Assembly: GCA_021847385.1 (NCBI GenBank)
Contig: JAJZTV010000153.1
Coordinates: forward strand, 1 to 5,191
DNA from: Pseudomonadota bacterium
Lineage (GTDB): Bacteria > Pseudomonadota > Gammaproteobacteria > Burkholderiales > Thiobacillaceae
Direction of reading: 5' to 3'
DNA length: 5,191 nt
Both the position numbers and the translations under genes were made by a program. A model generated the notes under the pieces. It had not been told where the DNA came from. It made no database searches and saw nothing but the letters and a program-made list of their open reading frames with translations. Positions 1-4,511 of this stretch are shown here, piece after piece. Position 1 is the first letter of the stretch. Each line of letters begins with the position of its first letter.

Positions 1-471
1 TACACGCTTCTGTTGGCAATTTTAGCATGGGCTGCCAGCGGCGCCCTGGCCGAGGGCGTGCCCTATGCCGAAGACCTGGCCAAGGATGCGGCGCTGGCCC
101 GTTCCTTCAATGGCATCGTGATGATCGCCTTCGTCAGCAATTACTGCCCCTACTGCAAAGTGGTACTCGATGAATTCATGGTCCCGACCAGCCGCAACCG
201 GGAATACGACACCAAACTGGTCATGCGCAAGGTCGAGATCGGCGGCGGGCGCATGTTGCGCGACTTCGACGGCAGCCGGATCAGCCACCAGGCATTCGCG
301 GACAAGCATGGCACTTATCTGGTACCGACCGTGGCGGTCTTCTCGCCGGACGGCAGGCCCCTGGTCAAGCCCTTGGTCGGTCTGTCCACGGTCGATTTCT
401 ACGGCTATTACTTCAACGAGGCCATTGAAAACGGCTTGGCCATCGTGCGCCAAACCGGTCCCCGTAACTGA
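1..471 (+). CDS. Exported thioredoxin-fold protein with CPYC motif (5' partial)
   Basis: The open frame enters from the left edge; 156 residues are visible before TGA. A TTG at base 13 could be called as a start, but the frame continues upstream of it (YTLL...) as a hydrophobic stretch ending in SGALA-EG, which looks like the core and AxA-type cleavage site of a signal peptide whose start is outside the window. The mature part carries NYCPYCK (visible Cys49 and Cys52), placed after a hydrophobic strand (IVMIAFVS) as in thioredoxin folds. It also carries YLVPTVAVFSPDG, with the cis-proline-type VPT and the following strand and turn. Known for this fold: periplasmic thiol-disulfide exchange. 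The CPYC dipeptide is glutaredoxin/DsbA-like rather than the CGPC of thioredoxin, so reductase or oxidase direction is open. It precedes argH on the same strand by 85 bases with a separate candidate promoter, so cotranscription is uncertain. The exact subfamily and partner are not recognised. Confidence 0.85.
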   Translation, partial: YTLLLAILAWAASGALAEGVPYAEDLAKDAALARSFNGIVMIAFVSNYCPYCKVVLDEFMVPTSRNREYDTKLVMRKVEIGGGRMLRDFDGSRISHQAFADKHGTYLVPTVAVFSPDGRPLVKPLVGLSTVDFYGYYFNEAIENGLAIVRQTGPRN

Positions 472-488
472 GCCTAGCCCGTTAAGGG

Positions 489-494
489 TAAAAT
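489..494 (+). promoter_or_regulatory. Candidate -10 box for argH (TAAAAT)
   Basis: TAAAAT matches the sigma-70 -10 consensus at five of six positions and is followed by a GC-rich stretch (CCGGCG). No good -35 hexamer is visible 16 to 18 bases upstream, where the end of the preceding gene lies. The implied start of transcription near base 501 would give a leader of about 55 bases that contains the 26-bp palindrome. The same core, GGTAAAAT followed by CGGCG, occurs upstream of cyaY on the other strand. The role is inferred. Confidence 0.4.
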
Positions 495-508
495 CCGGCG
501 AACTGTAG

Positions 509-534
509 CGGCACACATATATATATGTGTGCCG
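509..534. repeat. Perfect 26-bp palindrome in the argH leader
   Basis: Each half-site reads CGGCACACATATA towards the centre, and the second half is its exact reverse complement, with no mismatch and no spacer. The core is alternating purine-pyrimidine (ACACATATATATATGTGT). It lies 22 bases before the argH start codon and downstream of the candidate -10 box. It could be a dimeric repressor operator, or form an RNA hairpin in the leader that acts on the upstream transcript 3' end or on argH expression. There is no U-tract after it, so it is not a classical terminator. The existence is certain; the function is unknown. Confidence 0.9.
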
Positions 535-542
535 GCCGCCAT

Positions 543-549
543 AGGATGA
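543..549 (+). promoter_or_regulatory. Ribosome binding site of argH
   Basis: AGGATGA ends 7 bases before the ATG, an acceptable Shine-Dalgarno match and spacing. It supports the chosen argH start and is the only purine-rich element in that part of the leader. Confidence 0.6.
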
Positions 550-556
550 ACCCGTC

Positions 557-1954
557 ATGTCCAACGATACCGCCCAAGCCAACAACTCAACCTGGTCCGG
601 CCGCTTTTCCGAACCCGTCGCCGAACGGGTGAAGCGCTATACCGCCTCCATCCCCTTCGACTGGCGCCTGGCCCCGTTCGACATCCAGGGTTCGCTGGCC
701 CATGCCAAGATGCTGCAGCGCGCCGGTATCCTGTCGGCCGACGACCTCGCGGCCATCCAGCGCGGCCTGGCCGAGATTCGCGCCGAGATCGACGCGGGCC
801 GGTTCGAGTGGTCGCTCGACCTGGAAGACGTGCACATGAACATCGAGCGGGCGCTGACCGAACGGGTGGGCGATGCCGGTAAGCGCCTGCACACCGGCCG
901 CTCGCGCAACGACCAGGTCGCCACCGATGTCCGCCTGTACCTGCGTGACGCCATCGACCAGATCCTGGCCCTGCTCCGGCAAGCGCAAACCGCGCTGCTC
1001 GATCTGGCCGAGCGACACGCCGACACCGTGATGCCCGGCTTCACCCACCTGCAGGTGGCGATGCCGGTCACCTTCGGCCATCACATGCTGGCCTACTTTG
1101 AAATGCTGAAGCGCGACGCCGAGCGCCTGGCCGACTGCCGGCGCCGGGTCAACCGCCTGCCGCTGGGCGCCGCCGCCTTGGCCGGCACCACCTTCCCGAT
1201 CGACCGCGACTTCGTCGCCCAGGAACTCGGCTTCGAGGCCGTATGCGAGAACTCGCTCGACGCCGTGTCCGACCGCGACTTCGCCATCGAATTCCTCGCC
1301 GCCGGCGCCCTGCTGATGACCCACATCTCCCGCTTCTCGGAAGAACTGGTGTTGTGGATGACGCCGCGCTTCGGCTTCATCGACCTGGCCGACCGCTTTT
1401 GCACCGGCTCCTCGATCATGCCGCAGAAGAAGAACCCGGACGTGCCGGAACTGATGCGCGGCAAGACCGGCCGCATGAACGGCCACCTGGTCGCCCTGCT
1501 CACGCTGATGAAGGGCCAGCCGCTGGCCTACAACAAGGACAACCAGGAAGACAAAGAACCGCTATTCGATGCGGTGGACACCCTGATCGACACCCTGGCC
1601 CTGCTGGCCGAGATGGTGCCGGGCATCCGGGTCAAACCGGAGGCGATGCGCCGGGCGGCGGCCGAGGGCTTCGCCACCGCGACCGATCTGGCCGATTATC
1701 TGGTGAAGCAGGGCCTGCCCTTCCGCGAGGCGCACGAGGCGGTGGCCCGCGCCGTGCGCGCGGCGGAGACCAAAGGCTGCGATCTGGCCGACCTCAGCCT
1801 GGCCGAGTTGCAGGGCTTCTCGCCCCTGATCGCCGACGATGTCTTTGCCGTACTGACCTTGGAAGGCTCGCTCGCCGCCCGCAAGCACATCGGCGGCACC
1901 GCGCCGGAACAAGTGAAGGCAGCCATCGCCCGGGCGCGCAAAGCGCTAGGCTGA
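557..1954 (+). CDS. argH: Argininosuccinate lyase
   Basis: ArgH splits argininosuccinate into arginine and fumarate, the last step of arginine biosynthesis, as a cytosolic homotetramer of the fumarase/aspartase superfamily. The 465 residues match the family length (about 460). Three conserved superfamily regions are visible in order: HTGRSRNDQVATD (residues 112-124), GFTHLQVAMP (161-170, with Thr163-His164, the region of the proposed catalytic histidine) and the signature GSSIMPQKKNPD (284-295) with the catalytic serine loop. The N-terminal WSGRFSEP (13-20) is also typical. The ATG has an AGGATGA ribosome site, and the family motif WSGRF starts shortly after it, so no longer start is needed. 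The gene stands alone on its strand: thioredoxin-like gene upstream, cyaY convergent 12 bases after the stop. No truncation or frameshift is seen. Regulation may involve the palindrome in its leader, but no ArgR-type box is evident. Confidence 0.98.
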   Translation: MSNDTAQANNSTWSGRFSEPVAERVKRYTASIPFDWRLAPFDIQGSLAHAKMLQRAGILSADDLAAIQRGLAEIRAEIDAGRFEWSLDLEDVHMNIERALTERVGDAGKRLHTGRSRNDQVATDVRLYLRDAIDQILALLRQAQTALLDLAERHADTVMPGFTHLQVAMPVTFGHHMLAYFEMLKRDAERLADCRRRVNRLPLGAAALAGTTFPIDRDFVAQELGFEAVCENSLDAVSDRDFAIEFLAAGALLMTHISRFSEELVLWMTPRFGFIDLADRFCTGSSIMPQKKNPDVPELMRGKTGRMNGHLVALLTLMKGQPLAYNKDNQEDKEPLFDAVDTLIDTLALLAEMVPGIRVKPEAMRRAAAEGFATATDLADYLVKQGLPFREAHEAVARAVRAAETKGCDLADLSLAELQGFSPLIADDVFAVLTLEGSLAARKHIGGTAPEQVKAAIARARKALG

Positions 1955-1963
1955 AGCCGATAG

Positions 1964-1983
1964 CGGTCAGCCCAGGCTGACCG
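1964..1983. repeat. Inverted repeat at the argH/cyaY convergence
   Basis: CGGTCAGCC and its exact reverse complement GGCTGACCG are separated by two bases (CA), giving a stable GC-rich hairpin once the innermost pair opens. It begins 10 bases after the argH stop and covers the cyaY stop codon (complement of bases 1967-1969). No T-tract follows on either strand, so it may block or stabilise both 3' ends rather than act as a standard intrinsic terminator. Confidence 0.6.
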
Positions 1984-2284
1984 GTTCGCCCGCCTGCTCG
2001 CTGATGAAACGCGCGAGCGCCGCGAACAGTTCCTCACCGGTACGCGTATCCAACCAACGGTTGCCATCCCAGCGATAGTGGAACCCCCCGCTGCGCGCGG
2101 CGACCCAGATCTCCTGCACCGCGGCCTGCTTGTTGACGATGATCTTGGAGTCGCCCTCGAACTCGATCTCCAGGATGCCGCCACCGACCCGTTCGCACTC
2201 GACGTCGGCCGCCGCCCGTTCCAAACCGTCTTCCAGTTTCGCCAGCGCCGCATCGGCCAGCGTTTGGTATTCGCGTTCGTCCAT
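1967..2284 (-). CDS. cyaY: Bacterial frataxin, iron-sulfur cluster assembly regulator
   Basis: CyaY is a small cytosolic protein that binds iron weakly and modulates the cysteine desulfurase IscS and cluster assembly on IscU. The product has 105 residues, the usual bacterial frataxin length. Family features seen: an N-terminal acidic helix (DEREYQTLADAALAKLEDGLE, residues 2-22, shown here as a range because of its acidic pattern), then acidic residues Asp27, Glu29 and Glu31, the strands GGGILEIEFEGDSKIIVNKQ (34-53), the conserved QEIWVAARSGGFHY (57-70) and the C-terminal AGEPVSLG that parallels the E. coli ending. A GGGGGA ribosome site lies a few bases before the ATG. It is divergent from lptM across 50 bases and convergent with argH. 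In many Proteobacteria cyaY sits divergently beside lptM-lysA, as it does here. It is complete. Confidence 0.95.
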   Translation of the reverse strand: MDEREYQTLADAALAKLEDGLERAAADVECERVGGGILEIEFEGDSKIIVNKQAAVQEIWVAARSGGFHYRWDGNRWLDTRTGEELFAALARFISEQAGEPVSLG

Positions 2285-2334
2285 GTTTCCCCCATGCTAA
2301 ACTCAAGCGTCGCCGCTATTTTACCGATGCCGCC
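2285..2334. promoter_or_regulatory. Divergent cyaY / lptM-lysA control region
   Basis: Only 50 bases separate the two divergent start codons, so both promoters must overlap here or reach into the coding regions. On the minus strand TAAAAT (complement of 2318-2323), followed by a GC-rich discriminator, is a good -10 candidate for cyaY with a leader of roughly 27 bases. On the plus strand TATTTT (2317-2322) overlaps the same bases and could serve lptM-lysA, which would give a very short leader of about 6 bases. No convincing -35 boxes were found. Overlapping -10 boxes would make the two promoters mutually exclusive. All of this is inference from short motifs. Confidence 0.4.
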
Positions 2335-2451
2335 ATGTCCCGAGTGTTCCTGCTCTGCCTATTGATCGCCTTGTCCGGCTGCGGCAAAAAAGGTCCGCTC
2401 TACTTGCCGGACCAGCCCCAGCCCCAATCCACCACCGCCACCCAAAAATGA
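2335..2451 (+). CDS. lptM: LptM-type small lipoprotein (LPS translocon accessory)
   Basis: This 38-codon gene is easily missed because of its length. It starts MSRVFLLCLLIALSGC, a lipoprotein signal peptide with lipobox LSGC (acylated Cys16), followed at once by GKKGPLYLP, the hallmark of the LptM/YifL family (cf. CGLKGPLYFP in E. coli, from memory), and then a short Pro/Gln/Thr-rich tail. In E. coli LptM binds the LptD/LptE outer-membrane LPS translocon and helps its oxidative maturation. Its TGA overlaps the lysA ATG in an ATGA, so lysA translation is probably coupled to it. No clear Shine-Dalgarno precedes its ATG. Position beside divergent cyaY and before lysA is the standard arrangement for this family. 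Confidence 0.93.
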   Translation: MSRVFLLCLLIALSGCGKKGPLYLPDQPQPQSTTATQK

Positions 2452-3692
2452 ATTTGCTGACTCGACGCGATGGCCGCCTCTTTTTCGAGGACGTGGCCCT
2501 GGATGAAATCGCCCGCAACCATGGCACCCCGACCTATGTCTATTCCCGCGCCGCCTTGGAATCGACCTACCGCGAATACGACCACGCCCTGGCCGAACGC
2601 GAGCACTTGATCTGCTATGCAGTCAAAGCCAATTCCAATCTGGCCATTCTGAACCTATTCGCCCGTCTAGGCGCCGGCTTCGACATTGTCTCCGGCGGCG
2701 AACTGGCCCGCGTGCTGGCAGCCGGCGGCGAGCCGAACAAGATCGTGTTCTCCGGCGTCGGCAAATCGGCCGACGAAATACGCGCCGCGCTCAAGGCCGG
2801 CATCCATTGCTTCAACGTCGAATCCGAGAGCGAGCTGCACCGCCTGGACCGGGTCGCCGGCGAGACGGGCAAGGTGGCGCCGGTCTCCCTGCGGGTCAAC
2901 CCCAACGTCGACGCCAAGACCCACCCCTATATCTCGACCGGGCTCAAAGACAACAAGTTCGGCATCGCCCATGACCAAGCGTTGCGCATCTATCGCTTGG
3001 CGGCCGGCATGGCCAACCTGAAAGTGATCGGCATCGATTGCCATATCGGCTCGCAACTGACTGAGGCCGCCCCCTTCGCCGAAGCGATCGACAAGGTGCT
3101 GCAATTGGTCGATGCCTTGGCCGCCGACGGCATCGAACTAAAGCACATCGACATGGGCGGCGGCGTCGGCATCCGCTACCAAGATGAAACGCCGCCCGCC
3201 GTCGCCGACTACGCCCGGACTTTGCTCGGCAAACTGAAGGGGCGGCCGCAAAAACTGATCATCGAACCCGGCCGCTCGCTGGTCGGCAATGCCGGCCTGC
3301 TGTTGACGAGGGTCGAGTACCTCAAGCATGGCGAAGGCAAGGATTTCGCCATCGTCGACGCCGCAATGAACGACTTGATGCGCCCCGCGCTCTACGATGC
3401 GTGGCACGACATCGCGCCGGTCACCAACAAACAGGGCACAACACATCGCTACGAAATCGTCGGCCCCGTTTGCGAGAGCGGCGACTTCCTCGGACACGAT
3501 CGCGAGTTGGTTATCGACGAAGGCGATCTGCTCGCAATCCAGTCTGCAGGCGCCTATGGCATGAGCATGAGCTCCAACTACAACACGCGTGCGCGCGCCG
3601 CTGAAGTGATGGTGGACGGTGATCGCATGCATCTCATTCGTCGACGCGAAACGATTGCAGAATTGTTCGCGAACGAAGTGTTGTTGCCGTGA
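2448..3692 (+). CDS. lysA: Diaminopimelate decarboxylase
   Basis: LysA converts meso-diaminopimelate to L-lysine and CO2, the last step of lysine synthesis, as a PLP-dependent cytosolic dimer of fold type III. The length of 414 residues is normal. Motifs in order: YAVKANSN with the PLP lysine Lys60; CHIGSQL (198-204, His199); the glycine-rich phosphate-binding GGGVG (237-241); EPGRSLVGNAG (273-283); VCESGDF (341-347, with the active-site Cys342 contributed across the dimer) and GAYGMSMSSNYN (368-379, Tyr370). The start is fixed by the 4-base ATGA overlap with lptM and by the normal N-terminus; there is no purine-rich ribosome site, which fits translational coupling. In many Proteobacteria dapF follows lysA, but here an AlgP-like gene comes next after 157 bases. 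The gene is complete. Confidence 0.98.
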   Translation: MNLLTRRDGRLFFEDVALDEIARNHGTPTYVYSRAALESTYREYDHALAEREHLICYAVKANSNLAILNLFARLGAGFDIVSGGELARVLAAGGEPNKIVFSGVGKSADEIRAALKAGIHCFNVESESELHRLDRVAGETGKVAPVSLRVNPNVDAKTHPYISTGLKDNKFGIAHDQALRIYRLAAGMANLKVIGIDCHIGSQLTEAAPFAEAIDKVLQLVDALAADGIELKHIDMGGGVGIRYQDETPPAVADYARTLLGKLKGRPQKLIIEPGRSLVGNAGLLLTRVEYLKHGEGKDFAIVDAAMNDLMRPALYDAWHDIAPVTNKQGTTHRYEIVGPVCESGDFLGHDRELVIDEGDLLAIQSAGAYGMSMSSNYNTRARAAEVMVDGDRMHLIRRRETIAELFANEVLLP

Positions 3693-3735
3693 TAACACAC
3701 TGCGGAAAATAGTTGCACCCCTCGCACATAAACAC

Positions 3736-3766
3736 TTGCTGCGCAAATAATTTTTAGTTCTAGAAT
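3736..3766 (+). promoter_or_regulatory. Candidate promoter of the histone-like gene
   Basis: TAGAAT at 3761-3766 matches the -10 consensus at five of six positions. TTGCTG at 3736-3741 is a partial -35 with a long 19-base spacer. The spacer is AT-rich (AAATAATTTTTAG), in contrast to the GC-rich surroundings. The TTGC/GCAA pair at 3736-3746 followed by a T-run (3751-3755) could alternatively be a weak terminator of lysA. An implied start near 3773 gives a leader of about 75 bases that includes a 10-bp tandem repeat. Confidence 0.4.
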
Positions 3767-3776
3767 TGCCACATCG

Positions 3777-3796
3777 CGCGGAAATGCGCGGAAATG
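3777..3796 (+). repeat. 10-bp perfect tandem repeat in the leader
   Basis: CGCGGAAATG occurs twice without a gap, 11 bases after the candidate -10 box. The period equals about one turn of B-DNA, so two protein monomers could bind the same face. Whether it is an operator, an RNA element or a chance duplication cannot be told from the sequence. Confidence 0.6.
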
Positions 3797-3836
3797 CTTG
3801 GATACAGGCATTAGAGTCAGGCAATCTTAACTTCAC

Positions 3837-3843
3837 AGAGGAG
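3837..3843 (+). promoter_or_regulatory. Strong ribosome binding site of the histone-like gene
   Basis: AGAGGAG lies 6 bases before the ATG at 3850, a near-ideal Shine-Dalgarno. It decides the start: the longer frame from TTG 3766 would translate through this site and the leader repeat. Confidence 0.85.
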
Positions 3844-3849
3844 TCCGAT

Positions 3850-4458
3850 ATGACTGCCGAAACGACCAGCAGCGCGCTTGAAACCGCGATGAGCAGCACC
3901 AGCAGTGCCACCGCCGCCAAAAAACCGGCTGCCAAGAAACCCGCCGCCAAAAAAGCGGTAGCCAAGAAGCCCGCAGCGAAGAAGGCCGTCGCTAAAAAGC
4001 CGGCTGCCAAGAAACCCGCAGCGAAGAAGGCCGTCGCCAAAAAGCCGGCTGCCAAGAAAGTAGCCGCCAAGAAACCCGCTGCCAAAAAGCCGGCTGCGAA
4101 AAAACCCGCCGCCAAAAAAGCGGTAGCCAAGAAACCCGCAGCGAAGAAGGCCGTCGCCAAAAAGCCGGCTGCCAAGAAAGTGGCCGCCAAGAAACCCGCA
4201 GCGAAGAAGGCCGTCGCCAAGAAGCCGGTAGCCCGTAAGACGACCGCCGCCAAAAAGCCGGTAGCCCGTAAGACGACCGCCGCCAAGAAGCCGGTGGCTC
4301 GTAAGACGACCGCCGCCAAAAAGCCGGTAGCCCGTAAGACGACCGCCGCCAAAAAGCCGGTGGCTCGTAAGACGACTGCTGCTAAGAAGCCGGTAGCCCG
4401 TAAGACGACTGCCGCCAAGAAGCCGGTGGCTCGTAAGCCGGCAGCCAAGAAGAAGTAA
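3850..4458 (+). CDS. AlgP / histone H1-like lysine-alanine-proline repeat protein
   Basis: The 202-residue product has a short Thr/Ser-rich head (residues 1-21, MTAETTSSALETAMSSTSSA) and then an almost pure basic repeat tail of Lys, Ala, Pro, Val, Arg and Thr. Residues 22-126 are 21 pentapeptides of the AAKKP / VAKKP / AAKKA / AAKKV type. Residues 131-196 are six copies of the 11-mer TTAAKKPVARK, and the end is PAAKKK. There is no cysteine or aromatic residue and no globular domain. This composition is that of the AlgP (AlgR3)/histone H1-like C-terminal tail family. Family members bind DNA non-specifically; AlgP in Pseudomonas was linked to alginate gene regulation. A role as a nucleoid-associated or DNA-compacting protein is inferred. 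The start is ATG 3850, chosen for AGAGGAG six bases upstream. The gene appears monocistronic: own promoter candidate, strong terminator after it, and convergent msrQ. Repeat number is likely to vary between strains. I give no symbol because the AlgP head region cannot be verified. Confidence 0.85.
   Translation: MTAETTSSALETAMSSTSSATAAKKPAAKKPAAKKAVAKKPAAKKAVAKKPAAKKPAAKKAVAKKPAAKKVAAKKPAAKKPAAKKPAAKKAVAKKPAAKKAVAKKPAAKKVAAKKPAAKKAVAKKPVARKTTAAKKPVARKTTAAKKPVARKTTAAKKPVARKTTAAKKPVARKTTAAKKPVARKTTAAKKPVARKPAAKKK
3913..4227 (+). repeat. 15-bp coding repeat array (21 KKP/KKA pentads)
   Basis: Twenty-one consecutive codon quintets encode xAKKx pentads. Degeneracy between AAA/AAG and among alanine codons keeps single units from being identical, but longer blocks are copied: bases 4006-4079 and 4126-4199 agree except at one position (4062 A versus 4182 G), at a distance of 120 bp, which is 8 units. 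This shows block duplication on top of the basic 15-bp period. Confidence 0.9.
4240..4437 (+). repeat. 33-bp coding repeat, six tandem copies
   Basis: Six 33-bp copies encode TTAAKKPVARK without amino-acid change. Copies differ only at synonymous sites. Copies 1, 3 and 5 use GTA GCC for Val-Ala, and copies 2, 4 and 6 use GTG GCT, so the true period is a 66-bp dimer present three times. A partial unit (KKPVARK, ending at 4239) precedes the array. Confidence 0.95.
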
Positions 4459-4472
4459 CAGCCTAGCTGTTA
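4456..4472 (+). repeat. Small hairpin covering the stop codon
   Basis: TAACAGC and GCTGTTA form a perfect 7-bp stem with a CTA loop. The left arm contains the TAA stop of the histone-like gene. It stands 3 bases before the large terminator stem and may add to mRNA 3'-end stability. The role is inferred. Confidence 0.5.
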
Positions 4473-4475
4473 CCC

Positions 4476-4511
4476 AAGACAAAGGCGGGTTTATCCCGCC
4501 TTTGTCTTTTT
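4476..4511 (+). terminator. Intrinsic terminator of the histone-like gene
   Basis: GACAAAGGCGGG (4478-4489) pairs perfectly with CCCGCCTTTGTC (4495-4506) around a TTTAT loop, and two more A-T pairs extend the stem to 14 bp. A run of five T residues (4507-4511) follows on the plus strand. On the minus strand only two T residues follow the stem, so it is mainly a plus-strand terminator. The msrQ stop codon lies in the loop, and the right arm and T-run encode the last msrQ residues (KKTKAG). Confidence 0.93.

Noticed and set aside
509..534. Arginine repressor box or classical terminator at the palindrome
   Set aside because: No TGAAT/ATTCA half-sites are present, and no T-tract follows the stem, so neither label is supported.
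587..1486. 299-codon minus-strand frame inside argH
   Set aside because: argH has full family motifs in its frame; the antisense frame is a by-product of GC-rich codon use.
3766..3849. Upstream TTG extension of the histone-like gene
   Set aside because: The extension would encode 28 residues across the leader, the 10-bp repeat and the Shine-Dalgarno. ATG 3850 has an ideal ribosome site.
4240..4437. CRISPR-like regular repeat
   Set aside because: The 33-bp copies are directly contiguous with no spacers and lie in a coding frame with only synonymous changes.
3138..4448. 436-codon minus-strand open frame rich in Ala, Phe and Leu
   Set aside because: It is the antisense of the Lys/Ala repeat array and of the lysA 3' half. 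The repetitive FLAAV pattern is the mirror of the KKP repeats, and it has no ribosome site or family match.
3850..4458. Foreign origin of the histone-like gene
   Set aside because: Its unusual composition is explained by the Lys/Ala/Pro repeat; codon choice (GCC, AAG, CCG) is similar to neighbours, and no mobility genes or flanking repeats are seen.
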